Assembly (NCBI RefSeq): GCF_039537005.1 | Contig: NZ_BAAAZR010000027.1 | Location: 1-64,000 of the forward strand | Source: Sphaerisporangium flaviroseum | GTDB lineage: Bacteria; Actinomycetota; Actinomycetes; Streptosporangiales; Streptosporangiaceae | Direction of reading: 5' to 3' | DNA length: 64,000 nucleotides | Shown here: positions 41,990-51,177 of the stretch, in pieces | How the letters are laid out: every line of letters begins with the position of its first letter | How positions within the stretch are numbered: position 1 is the stretch's first letter | Made by a program: the position numbers and the translations under genes | Notes under the pieces: generated by a model | Databases searched by the model: none | What the model saw: the letters and a program-made list of their open reading frames with translations, nothing else | Told to the model about the DNA's origin: nothing

Positions 41990-43363
41990 ATGGCAATACC
42001 AGGAACATCGCTGGGACGGCGGGATCTGCTCCTGCTGGGCGGCCTGGCCGCCACCGCAGCGCTGCCGGCGGCCTGCGGCGGCGCTGGAGGCGGCGCGGAA
42101 CTGCAGTTCATGTACTGGGGCTCTACCTTCGAGCAGAAGGCCGTGGACAGGATGCTCGGCCAGTTCACCCGGAGCAAGGGCGTGCGCGTCAGGCCGCTCT
42201 ACACCCCCGACGAGTACGACGTGAAGCTCAACACGCTGATCGCCGGAGGCCGGGCCCCCGACGTCGGCTACGTGCCCATGGCGATGTCCTACCGCCTGGC
42301 CGGGCAGGGAAAGCTGGTCAACCTCTTCCCCTACCTGGCGAAGTACCCGCAACTGGCCGGCCAGCTCCCCGGCTCCCTGCTCTGGTACGGCAAGGACCGG
42401 CTGCTCGGCACCACCACGGCCAACGAGATAGAGCTGCTCTGGTACGGGCGCCAGGCCTTCGCCGACGCGGGGGTCCCGCTCCCGCCCGCCGAAGCCTCGG
42501 CCGCCTGGAGCTGGGACGACCTGGTCGCCAACGCCTACAAGCTGACCGCCGACCACAACGGCAGGCGGCCGGACGAGTCCGGCTTCGACCCACGCCGGAC
42601 CAGGCGGTTCGGCATCTCCAGCAGCATCACCTACGGCCCGGCGTGGTACGGCTTCCTGCGGAGCAACGGAGCCGACATCGCCGATGAGAAGGGGACCCGC
42701 TGCCTGCTCGACACACCGGAGGCGATCCAGGTCTTCCAGAACCTCCAGGACCTGGTGTACGAGCACCGGGTGGGGCCGGGCCCCGGGCAGCTCGCCGCGA
42801 CCGGGGACGACCCGCCCGGCACCAACGTGCTGCTGAAGTCCAACCGGGTGGCGATGGGAGTGGACGGCCACTGGAGCCTGCTCGACATGGTGGAGGGCAA
42901 GGTCGACTACGGCATCGGCGTCCTGCCGAAGTACCACGAGCCGCTCACCACCACCCACGTGGCCGGCGCGTCGGCGGTGTTCTCCGGAAGCCGGCACGTG
43001 GACGAGGCGGTCGAGCTGTTCGTCTTCCACAACGACCCCCGGTACGTCGACCTGTTCAAGCAGGGCCTGTGGATGCCGCAGGAGCGCAAGTACTACGAGG
43101 ACCCGGCCGCCATCGCGTCCTGGACCCGGAACTCCTCGCATCCGCCGGAGTTCCGCACCGCCGTGGTCGACTACGCGCTCAAGCACGGGGTACCGGCCTT
43201 CGGGTCCCGGCTGAAGAACATGGAGAAGATCGGGAGCGAGGTACTCACCCCGGCGTTGCAGCAGATCGAGCTGGGCAAGCGCAAGGCCGCCGAGGTGCTC
43301 AGGGAGGCGGCGCCGAAGATCACCGCCATGCTGCGGGGCTGGCAGTACACCCAGGAGACGTGA
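41990..43363 (+). CDS. ABC transporter sugar-binding lipoprotein
   Basis: 457 residues. N-terminal twin-Arg-type signal (GRRDLLLLGGLAATAALPAAC) with a lipobox Cys near residue 29, then a family-1 extracellular solute-binding fold (LQFMYWGSTFEQKAVDRML, APDVGYVPMAMSYRLA, VDGHWSLLDMVEGK). Delivers oligosaccharide, probably arabino-oligosaccharide, to the permeases encoded next. AAGGA nine bases before the ATG; four bases to the next start. Confidence 0.92.
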   Translation: MAIPGTSLGRRDLLLLGGLAATAALPAACGGAGGGAELQFMYWGSTFEQKAVDRMLGQFTRSKGVRVRPLYTPDEYDVKLNTLIAGGRAPDVGYVPMAMSYRLAGQGKLVNLFPYLAKYPQLAGQLPGSLLWYGKDRLLGTTTANEIELLWYGRQAFADAGVPLPPAEASAAWSWDDLVANAYKLTADHNGRRPDESGFDPRRTRRFGISSSITYGPAWYGFLRSNGADIADEKGTRCLLDTPEAIQVFQNLQDLVYEHRVGPGPGQLAATGDDPPGTNVLLKSNRVAMGVDGHWSLLDMVEGKVDYGIGVLPKYHEPLTTTHVAGASAVFSGSRHVDEAVELFVFHNDPRYVDLFKQGLWMPQERKYYEDPAAIASWTRNSSHPPEFRTAVVDYALKHGVPAFGSRLKNMEKIGSEVLTPALQQIELGKRKAAEVLREAAPKITAMLRGWQYTQET

Positions 43364-43367
43364 CGCC

Positions 43368-44282
43368 GTGGCCGCCTCCTCCTCGTCCGCGATGTCGGGC
43401 CAGCGGCGGCTCGAACGCCGCTGGGGTCTGCTCATGGCGCTGCCCGCCATCGCGGGGTTCCTCATCTTCACCGCCGGCCCGATGGTGGCCTCGTTCCTGT
43501 TCAGCCTGACCTCCTGGCAGATCGGCGGCACCCCTTCGCCGGTCGGCCTTGGCAACTACGAGGCGCTGGCCCACGACGGGCTGTTCTGGAAGTCGCTCAG
43601 CACCACGACGTACTACACGCTGGGCGCGGTACCGCTCGTCCTGCTGGTGAGCTTCGCGGTCGCGATGCTGCTCAACCAACGGGCGCGCGGCCTGTCACTG
43701 TGGCGGACGATCTTCTACCTGCCCACGCTGGTGCCCGCCATCGCCAACGTCGTCCTCTGGTTGTGGATCTTCAATCCTGACTTCGGGCTGCTCAACGGCG
43801 TGCTCCGCCAGGCCGGCCTGCCCACCTCACAGTGGATCTACGGCGAGGACACGGCCATCCCCTCGCTGATCGTGATGAGCACATGGGGGTTCGGCAACAC
43901 GATGGTGATCTTCCTGGCCGGGCTGCAGGGAGTGCCCCGGCACCTGTACGAGGCCGTGTCCATCGACGGCGGCGGCCCGCTGCGCAGGTTCTGGCACGTG
44001 ACCCTGCCGATGATGACCCCGACCATCTTCTACAACCTCGTGGTCGGCGTGGTCGGCACCTTCCAGGTCTTCAACCAGGCGTACGTGATGACCGAGGGCG
44101 GGCCGGACAACGCCACCCTCTTCTACGTCTACTACCTGTTCCGCAAGGCGTTCAGAGAGGGCGAGATGGGCTACGCCAGCGCGCTGGCCTGGACGCTGTT
44201 CATGATCATCATGGTGGTCACCTTCCTGATGTTCCGCAACGCGCGCCGCTGGGTCCACTACGAGATGGCCGGTGCCCGATGA
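43368..44282 (+). CDS. Sugar ABC transporter permease, MalF-type
   Basis: 304 residues, six membrane helices beginning LLMALPAIAGFLIFTAGP, with the EAA loop near EAVSIDGGGPLRRFWHVTLPM that contacts the ATPase. GTG start just after the binding-protein stop. Its stop overlaps the next ATG (ATGA). No ATPase gene is in this operon, so a shared MsiK-like ATPase is likely, as is common in actinomycetes (family knowledge). Confidence 0.92.
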   Translation: MAASSSSAMSGQRRLERRWGLLMALPAIAGFLIFTAGPMVASFLFSLTSWQIGGTPSPVGLGNYEALAHDGLFWKSLSTTTYYTLGAVPLVLLVSFAVAMLLNQRARGLSLWRTIFYLPTLVPAIANVVLWLWIFNPDFGLLNGVLRQAGLPTSQWIYGEDTAIPSLIVMSTWGFGNTMVIFLAGLQGVPRHLYEAVSIDGGGPLRRFWHVTLPMMTPTIFYNLVVGVVGTFQVFNQAYVMTEGGPDNATLFYVYYLFRKAFREGEMGYASALAWTLFMIIMVVTFLMFRNARRWVHYEMAGAR

Positions 44283-45172
44283 CGATCCCGGCCGCCGGAC
44301 GGGAGAAGGCGAGAGCGGCGCCCTCCTTCGGGCCGCGTCCACCGCGGCCCCGGCGCGTCCTGCTGTACGCGGCCCTGGTCGCCGGGGCGGTCCCCACCCT
44401 GCTGCCGTTCGCGTGGCTGGTGCGCAGTGCCCTCATGACCGACGGCCAGATGTTCGCCGCGCCGCCCGAATGGTGGCCGGACCCCTTCGAATGGGGGAAC
44501 TTCAGCGGCGCGCTCACCGAACAGCCCTTCACCCGGTACTTCGTGAACACGCTGGTCATCGCGGTGATCACCGTACTCGGCACCGTGCTGACCTGTGCCG
44601 TGGCCGCCTTCAGCTTCTCCCGTCTGCGCTGGCGCGGCCGCGATGTGGTCTTCGCGCTGCTGCTCAGCGCGGTCATGCTGCCGTACGCGGTGACGATCAT
44701 CCCGACGTTCGTCATGTGGCAGGGGCTCGGCGCCCTGGACACGATCATCCCGCTGACCGTCCCCGCCTGGTTCGCCGGAGCCGCGGGCGGGGTGTTCAAC
44801 GTGTTCCTGATGCGCCAGTTCTTCCTCACGATCCCCTTCGAGCTCGACGAGGCCGCCTACATCGACGGCGCCTCGCCCTGGCGGGTCTTCTGGACGATCG
44901 TCATGCCGCTCTCCAAGCCGGCGGTCGTCGTCGTCACGATCTTCACGTTCGTCGGCACCTGGAACGACTTCCTGGGTCCGCTGCTCTACCTCAGCGATCA
45001 GCGGGACTACACCCTCTCCCTGGGCCTCGCCTCCTTCCAGAGCATGTACATCACCCAGTGGGGCTACCTGATGGCCGCCTCGGCCGCGGTGATCGCGCCG
45101 ATCATCGCGCTCTTCTTCTTCCTCCAGCGCTACTTCATCGAAGGCGTGACGCTCACGGGCATCAAGAACTGA
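44279..45172 (+). CDS. Sugar ABC transporter permease, MalG-type
   Basis: 297 residues, six membrane helices with the EAA motif DEAAYIDGASPWRVFWTIVMPL and the typical C-terminal FIEGVTLTGIKN. Start ATG overlaps the MalF-type stop. Last gene of the operon, convergent with the GH51 gene 57 bp away. Confidence 0.93.
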   Translation: MTIPAAGREKARAAPSFGPRPPRPRRVLLYAALVAGAVPTLLPFAWLVRSALMTDGQMFAAPPEWWPDPFEWGNFSGALTEQPFTRYFVNTLVIAVITVLGTVLTCAVAAFSFSRLRWRGRDVVFALLLSAVMLPYAVTIIPTFVMWQGLGALDTIIPLTVPAWFAGAAGGVFNVFLMRQFFLTIPFELDEAAYIDGASPWRVFWTIVMPLSKPAVVVVTIFTFVGTWNDFLGPLLYLSDQRDYTLSLGLASFQSMYITQWGYLMAASAAVIAPIIALFFFLQRYFIEGVTLTGIKN

Positions 45173-45229
45173 CACCTCCACAACCGTCGTCCGCGATCGG
45201 ACCCCCTATCAGGCTCCCGGTCCGCAGCG

Positions 45230-47269
45230 TCACGGGGTCGCGCAGACGGTTCCGTTGAGGGTGAAGACGGCGGGCAGCACGTTAGGGCCGCTGTAGTTGC
45301 CGACGAAGCCGATCGTGGCCGACGCCCCGGTGGGCAGCGAGCCGTTGCCGGGCTCGTTGACCGCCTTGACGTCCTGCCCGTTCTGCGTCCAGACCGCGCT
45401 CCAGCCGCTGCCCAGGCTCTGCCAGGTCCTCGGCCAGCTGAAGTTCAGGGTCCAGCCGTTGATCGGCGCGCCGTTGTTGGTGATGTCGATGGCGCCGAGG
45501 TAGCCGTTGCCCCAGTCGGTCTGGTCGGTGAACCGTACCGTGCAGGAGCTGGAAGCGGGCGTGCCCGTGGTGAACGTCAGCGGCGGGGAGGCCCACGAGA
45601 GGCCGCCGCCACTGTCCCTGGCGATCACGTTGAGCGTGTAGCGTGTGCCCGGCTTGAGGTTCCGCACGGTGAGCGAGGTGCCGGAGGTCTCGCCGAGTTG
45701 CTCGCTGATGGCGCCGTTCTGGCGGCGGACCTCGTACTTGACGATCGGGCGCGCCCCGGCGGAGGCGGCGGGCCAGGAGATCGTGGCGCTCTTGTCCGTC
45801 ACCTCAGAGACGGTCGGCTGCCTCGGCGCGCCCGGCAGCCCGGTCTGGGCCGTGGCGGGACGCAGGACGATCGTGGTCATCGAGAGCGGCGGCAGCGTCT
45901 GGCTCGTCGCGCTCCCCGCCTCCGAGCCGGTGATGCTCGTGGCGCCGTTGGTGTGGGTCAGTACGGTGGGCGTCCCGGAGGCGGGATTGAAGCCGGAGTA
46001 GCCGATCGTCACGGGGTAGGACGTGTCGGACGAGGTGTTGAGCAGCAGGACGGCCAGATCGCCGTTGGGCCGGCGGGCGGCGTGCGCGCTGACCTTCGCG
46101 TGGTCGGTCGCGGCCCGGATGAGCTGGTCGCCGGGGCGTGCGAACCTGCTCGTCATCTGGAGCGCGTAGTACGGCGCGAAGGGCGTGTTCAGCGTGGGCT
46201 CGCAGACGCTGCCGTCCGAGGTGCACGTGCCGCTCGACAACAGCCCGAAGTCACCGTAGTCGGTCTGCCCTTCGACCTGTGTGACCGTGCCGATGCCGTT
46301 GTGGACGTTCCACCAGTCGACCGTGAACACCCCGTTCGCCAGCAGCGTCGCGTAGGCGTCGGCGGCGGCCAGCGCGCCGGGCTGGGTGTTCGTGCCGTTG
46401 CTGCTGCTCCCGGTGTTGAACTCGGTCATCGCGATGCCGATCCGCTCGGATCCGGGGCCCGCGTACTGTGCGATCTGCCGGCGTGTGAGGTAGATCATGT
46501 CCGGTACGTGGGCGACCTTGTCGAGGGCGCCGGGGTACCAGTGCAGGATCACGAAGTCGATCTTCGGGCCGGCCATGGAGAGGACGACCTTGTTCCAGGT
46601 TCCCTCGTCGCCGGCGGTGACCAGCCCGTCGGGCCAGTTGGCCGGCGTGGTCAGGACCGCGCCGATCTTGATGGACGGGTCGGCCGCCTTCATCGCGTCG
46701 GCGTAGGCCACGACGTGGCGGGCGTACTCGGCCGGGCTCTTGTCGGCGTGGTCGTCCGCCTCCCAAGGGGAGCCGTAGTGGCCGTTGCCGTAGTTCTCGT
46801 TGCCGATCTCCCAGTACTTGATGCCGTAGCCCTTGGTGACGTTGGCGTGGCGTACCCAGGCCGCGGCCTCCGCGGCGGTGCCGGTGCCGTAGTTGGCGGT
46901 CACCATCGCCTGCGCTCCGGTACGCCGCACGCCACGCATGAACGTGTCGAAGTCGGTGTCCGGAGCCACATAACCGCCGGGGGCGGTGTGGTCGGCCCAG
47001 TGGTAGATGTCGGAGTAGGAGCCGCCGGGGTAGCGCAGCAGCTTCATTCCCGCGTTTTTGAGCACGTCGGCGGTCCCGTCGGTGCCCAGCTGGCTGTCCC
47101 AGATCGCATGGTTGCTACCGATACCGGTGCTGGGGACGGTGGCGAGCCCGGCTCGGGCGTTGACGGTCACCGCGACCGGGGTGACCTCGTCGGCGTACGC
47201 CGGGGAAATGTTCAGGACGGTCAGCGTCAGCAGGGCCGCGGACGCGGCACGTAACAGGGTGTTCGGCAT
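45230..47269 (-). CDS. Secreted GH51-type arabinofuranosidase with FN3 and CBM2
   Basis: 679 residues. Signal peptide (about 1-27), a clan-A glycoside hydrolase domain with acid/base Glu158 in GNENYG and nucleophile Glu283 in MTEFNTG as in GH51, a beta-sandwich, an FN3 domain (about 470-560), and a C-terminal family-2 cellulose-binding module (about 575-679, with WPRTWQSLGSGWSAVW and Cys at both ends). It would strip arabinose side chains from cellulose-bound polymers. SD GAGGTG five bases before the ATG. The upstream region carries the operator shared with the lyase. Confidence 0.87.
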   Translation of the reverse strand: MPNTLLRAASAALLTLTVLNISPAYADEVTPVAVTVNARAGLATVPSTGIGSNHAIWDSQLGTDGTADVLKNAGMKLLRYPGGSYSDIYHWADHTAPGGYVAPDTDFDTFMRGVRRTGAQAMVTANYGTGTAAEAAAWVRHANVTKGYGIKYWEIGNENYGNGHYGSPWEADDHADKSPAEYARHVVAYADAMKAADPSIKIGAVLTTPANWPDGLVTAGDEGTWNKVVLSMAGPKIDFVILHWYPGALDKVAHVPDMIYLTRRQIAQYAGPGSERIGIAMTEFNTGSSSNGTNTQPGALAAADAYATLLANGVFTVDWWNVHNGIGTVTQVEGQTDYGDFGLLSSGTCTSDGSVCEPTLNTPFAPYYALQMTSRFARPGDQLIRAATDHAKVSAHAARRPNGDLAVLLLNTSSDTSYPVTIGYSGFNPASGTPTVLTHTNGATSITGSEAGSATSQTLPPLSMTTIVLRPATAQTGLPGAPRQPTVSEVTDKSATISWPAASAGARPIVKYEVRRQNGAISEQLGETSGTSLTVRNLKPGTRYTLNVIARDSGGGLSWASPPLTFTTGTPASSSCTVRFTDQTDWGNGYLGAIDITNNGAPINGWTLNFSWPRTWQSLGSGWSAVWTQNGQDVKAVNEPGNGSLPTGASATIGFVGNYSGPNVLPAVFTLNGTVCATP

Positions 47270-47368
47270 CGGCGCACCTCGGACTTGGACAGCGGCACTC
47301 ACTCGACGCCCCCTCCTGACCAAGAGGCACCCCGATCATCAGGGGTGGCCGGCTCGCCCGTCAACCCA

Positions 47369-47383
47369 CGATGAAACGTTCAC
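47369..47383. promoter_or_regulatory. LacI-type operator upstream of GH51
   Basis: CGATGAAACGTTCAC, the exact reverse complement of 35437-35451. It lies 100 bp upstream of the GH51 start in the 316-bp divergent region with the APC permease gene; the rest of that region shows nothing clear. Confidence 0.6.
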
Positions 47384-47585
47384 ACCGGGCGTTCGCGATG
47401 CCCTGGTGGGGGGGTGCGCCGGCCGTGAACCGCTCCCCGATCACTGGCTGACCGCCCTCTTGTACAGCCGCGTGGCCGGCGGAACGAACACGACCATGGT
47501 GGCGATGTCTTCGGCACCAGGACTCTGTGGCATGGTCGTGGGGCGGAGATCGCCAGACGGATCGAGATGAGATGGGGGCAGGTAA

Positions 47586-49565
47586 ATGAGCGGCATGAAC
47601 CAGTTGGCCGTTCCGGAAGTCGTCGACAGTCCGGCCCGGCCGGCCGAACCGGCCAACGGCCTGGCACGGTGGCTGCTCAAACACCGGGTACAGCCGGTCG
47701 GGCCAGAAACGGCGGAGGGGCACGCCAAGCCACAAACGTGGTGGAAGGTGATGTGCCTGACCGGCGTCGACTACTTCTCCACGCTGGCCTACCTGCCCGG
47801 CATCGCCGCACTCGCCGCCGGGGCGCTGTCGCCGCTGGCCACGTTGCTCATCGTGGCGCTGACCCTGCTCGGCATGCTCCCGATGTACCGCAGGGTCGCC
47901 CAGGAGAGCCCGCACGGCCAAGGCTCGGTGGCGATGCTGGAGACGCTGTTGCCGTTCTGGCGCGGCAAGGTGTTCGTGCTCGTCCTGCTCGGCTTCGTCG
48001 CCACCTCGTGGATCATCACGATCACGCTGTCCGCCGCCGACGCGTCGGTGCACGTCGTGGAGAACCCATACTTCCCGGCTGTGTTCCACGGGCACGAGGT
48101 CGCCTTGACCGTGGTGCTGCTGCTGGTGCTGGGCGGGGTGTTCCTGCTCGGCTTCACCGAGGCGGTCAGCGTGGCCATCCCGCTGGTCGCGCTCTTCCTC
48201 GTCCTGAACGCCGTGGTCGTCGCCGTCGGCTTGGCCGACGTGGTCGCCACCCCGGAGGCCATCACCGCCTGGACCGGCGCCCTGACCGAAGGCCGGGGAG
48301 GTTTCGGCGGCCTGATCGGGCCGGCGATCCTGGCCTTCCCGCTGCTGGTGCTGGGACTGTCCGGGTTCGAGACCGGGGTCAGCATGATGCCCCTGGTCGC
48401 CGCATCCGGCGACACCGCCGAACGGCGGATGGCCTCGCGGGTGGCCAACACCCGGAAGCTTCTGACCGTCGCCGCTGTCATCATGAGCGTCTACCTGATC
48501 GCGACCAGCTTCGTCACCACGGTGCTCATCCCGGCCGAGGAGTTCGGCCCCGGTGGGGAGGCCGGCGGCAGGGCCATGGCCTACCTGGCGCACGAACACC
48601 TTGGCGAGGCGTTCGGCACGGCATACGACATCAGCACCATCCTCATCCTGTGGTTCGCCGGTGCCTCGGCCATGGCCGGACTGATCAACATCGTCCCGCG
48701 GTACCTGCCCGGTTACGGCATGGCGCCCGAGTGGGGCCGGGCCGTACGTCCGGTCGTGCTGGTCTACACGCTCATCTGTGTCGTCCTCACCATCGCGTTC
48801 GGCGCGGATGTCGAGGCCCAGGCCGGCGCGTACGCCACCGGCATCCTGGCCATGATGGTCTCCGGCGCGTTCGCCGTGACGATCTCCGCCCTACGTCGCC
48901 GGCAGCGGGCGGCCACCGCCGGCTTCGCCGTGCTCACGCTGGTGTTGATCTACGCCCTGGTGGAGAACATCCGCGAGAAGCCCGACGGCATCACCATCTC
49001 CGCCTTCTTCGTTCTCGGCGTCATCGCCATCTCGTTGGTCTCGCGGATCTCCCGCACCACCGAACTGCGTGCCGACCGCATCGAATTCGACCTCGCCGCC
49101 CGCCGGTTCATCACCGATTCCCTGGCCTACGACGGCGCGCTCAACCTCATCGCCAACCGCCGCCAGGCCGGCGACACGGCGGAATACGCCGCGAAGGAGC
49201 TCGAGCAGCGCGGCCTGAATCCGGTCCCGGGAGCGGCCGACGTGCTGTTCCTGGAGATCGACGTGATCGACCCGTCAGGCTTCAGCGACGTGTTGCGCGT
49301 GCACGGCGTCGAGATCGGTGGCCATCGGATCCTGCGCGCCGACAGCCCCGCCGCTCCCAACGCCATCGCCGCCATCCTGCTGGCGCTGCGCGATGCCACC
49401 GGAGTACGCCCTCGCTGCTACTTCGAATGGTCGGAGGGTGCTCCGCTCACCCACCTGTTCCGCTACCTCCTGCTCGGCCGGGGCGACACCCCGCCCGTCG
49501 TCCGCGAGATCATCCGCAAGAGCGAACCCGACCCTGCCCGCCGCCCCGGCATCCACGTCGGCTGA
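47586..49565 (+). CDS. APC-superfamily permease with C-terminal cytosolic domain
   Basis: 659 residues, about 12 membrane helices starting at WWKVMCLTGVDYFSTLAYLPGI, followed by a soluble domain of about 150 residues (from RTTELRADRIEFD) containing NPVPGAADVLFLEIDVIDPSG. Likely transports an amino acid or a cation; the substrate cannot be told from the sequence. AGGTAA before the ATG at 47586; a second ATG lies three codons on. Single gene. Confidence 0.85.
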   Translation: MSGMNQLAVPEVVDSPARPAEPANGLARWLLKHRVQPVGPETAEGHAKPQTWWKVMCLTGVDYFSTLAYLPGIAALAAGALSPLATLLIVALTLLGMLPMYRRVAQESPHGQGSVAMLETLLPFWRGKVFVLVLLGFVATSWIITITLSAADASVHVVENPYFPAVFHGHEVALTVVLLLVLGGVFLLGFTEAVSVAIPLVALFLVLNAVVVAVGLADVVATPEAITAWTGALTEGRGGFGGLIGPAILAFPLLVLGLSGFETGVSMMPLVAASGDTAERRMASRVANTRKLLTVAAVIMSVYLIATSFVTTVLIPAEEFGPGGEAGGRAMAYLAHEHLGEAFGTAYDISTILILWFAGASAMAGLINIVPRYLPGYGMAPEWGRAVRPVVLVYTLICVVLTIAFGADVEAQAGAYATGILAMMVSGAFAVTISALRRRQRAATAGFAVLTLVLIYALVENIREKPDGITISAFFVLGVIAISLVSRISRTTELRADRIEFDLAARRFITDSLAYDGALNLIANRRQAGDTAEYAAKELEQRGLNPVPGAADVLFLEIDVIDPSGFSDVLRVHGVEIGGHRILRADSPAAPNAIAAILLALRDATGVRPRCYFEWSEGAPLTHLFRYLLLGRGDTPPVVREIIRKSEPDPARRPGIHVG

Positions 49566-49686
49566 ACCCAGCACGTCCTTCGGCGCGAAAGAAGAGGCGT
49601 CCCGCGACGAGGTCCTGACGAAGGACGACTTTCCCAAGCCGCCTGCCGACAAGGCATCGCGCCTCGGGGATCACCGGACCGGTCGG

Positions 49687-51096
49687 TCAGCGCACGTAGT
49701 GGCGCAGCAGCCGCAGGCCGTCGGCGATGTCGGCGGTGCGGATGGCGCCGTAGCCGAGGACCAGCCCGTCGGGGCCACCGTACCGAGCGAGGTCCTCCAC
49801 GGCGACGCCGGCGACGAGGGCGCGGTCGACCCACCGTCCGACGTCGACGGACGCGCCCGGCCGCACGAGCGCGCAGACGTGCAGTCCGGCGACCGACGGC
49901 ACGGGCGCCAGCCAGTCGGCGAAATCGGCCTCCAACGTGGACAGGATCATCGCGTGCCGCGCGGCGTACACCTTGGTGGCCTTGCGCACGTGCCGCGCGA
50001 ACTCGCCGGAGTCGATCAGCCGGGCCAGCGCGGCCTGACCGGTCCGGTCGCCGTGCCAGTCGGTGAGCTGCTTCGCCGCACGCAGCGCGGGCAGCAGCGA
50101 GGCGGGCGCGACGAGGAAGCCGAGGCGCAGGATCGGCAGCAGCGTCTTGGAGAAGGTGCCGACGTAGACGACGCGGCCGTCGCGGTCGAGGCTCTGCAGT
50201 GGTTCGAGCGGGCGGTCGGAGAAGCGGAACTCACTGTCGTAGTCGTCCTCGACGACCACGGCGCCGCGCCGGGCCGCCCAGTCGAGCAGCGCGGCGCGGC
50301 GGGACAGCGACATCGGCGTACCGAGCGGGAACTGGTGCGAGGGCGTCACGTACACCAGGCGCGCGTCGGACGGCAGAGCGGACACCTCGAGCCCCTCGCC
50401 GTCGACCGGCACCCCGACCACACGGGCGCCGAGGCTGTGGAAGAGCTGCCGGGCGGGCGGGTAACCAGGCTGTTCGACGGCGACGCGGTCACCGGGACCG
50501 ATCAGCACCCGCCCGATCAGGTCGAGCGCCTGCTGGGCCCCATTGGTGACGATGACGTCCTGGGCGCGGGCGCGCACCGACCGCCCGACGCCCACGTACC
50601 GGGAGATGGCCTCGCGCAGGCCCTCGTGGCCGGCCGGGTCGCGGTAGGCGGCAGGGCTCAGCGTCGCGGCACGCAGTTCCCCGGCGACGAGCCGGCGCCA
50701 GGTCGCGAGCGGGAAGAGGCCCGCGTCGGGCACGCCGGCGCGGAAGTCGTACGCCGCCTCGGGCGTCTCGGTCGGCAGCGTCGTCAGCGACTCCCACACC
50801 TTGCGCGGGCGCACGCCGCCGCCGGCCGGCGCGGACCGTGGACGCGCGCGGGAGACGGGCGCCGCCGCGACGTAGGTGCCCGACCCGACCCGGGCCTCGA
50901 GGAAGCCCTCCGCGGTGAGCCGCTCGTACGCGACCGCGACCGTGTTACGGGCGACCCCGAGCCGCCGGGCCAGCTCGCGGGTGGACGGCAACCGCTCGCC
51001 GGGCCGCAGCCTGCCGTCGAGAACGGCGTCGAGGAGCTGCCGGTAGATGCGCGTGGCGAGGTCGCCGGGACCGGCCAGGCTGACGTGGACCTCCAC
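49687..51096 (-). CDS. MocR-family regulator (GntR HTH fused to aminotransferase fold)
   Basis: 469 residues. A GntR-type winged helix (STRELARRLGVARNTVAVAYERL) is joined to a fold-type-I aminotransferase domain with the PLP Lys in GTFSKTLLP and VEDDYDSEFRF before it. MocR proteins sense PLP or amino-compound ligands and usually control the divergent gene, here an MFS transporter. GTG start; the ribosome site is weak, so transcription may be nearly leaderless. A 9-of-10 inverted repeat lies between the two starts. Confidence 0.92.
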   Translation of the reverse strand: MEVHVSLAGPGDLATRIYRQLLDAVLDGRLRPGERLPSTRELARRLGVARNTVAVAYERLTAEGFLEARVGSGTYVAAAPVSRARPRSAPAGGGVRPRKVWESLTTLPTETPEAAYDFRAGVPDAGLFPLATWRRLVAGELRAATLSPAAYRDPAGHEGLREAISRYVGVGRSVRARAQDVIVTNGAQQALDLIGRVLIGPGDRVAVEQPGYPPARQLFHSLGARVVGVPVDGEGLEVSALPSDARLVYVTPSHQFPLGTPMSLSRRAALLDWAARRGAVVVEDDYDSEFRFSDRPLEPLQSLDRDGRVVYVGTFSKTLLPILRLGFLVAPASLLPALRAAKQLTDWHGDRTGQAALARLIDSGEFARHVRKATKVYAARHAMILSTLEADFADWLAPVPSVAGLHVCALVRPGASVDVGRWVDRALVAGVAVEDLARYGGPDGLVLGYGAIRTADIADGLRLLRHYVR

Positions 51097-51110
51097 GGGA
51101 CAGAGCTTAC

Positions 51111-51156
51111 ATTGGCCCAGCCATTCGGGTCAGAAGTGGCCGTTCCCTGAGCCAAT
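51111..51156. promoter_or_regulatory. Inverted repeat in mocR-MFS divergent promoter
   Basis: ATTGGCCCAG (51111-51120) and CTGAGCCAAT (51147-51156) match 9 of 10 as an inverted pair 26 bp apart, within the 81-bp spacer. Probable MocR binding region. Confidence 0.6.
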
Positions 51157-51177
51157 CGGCCGGGGTTGGATGGAGGT

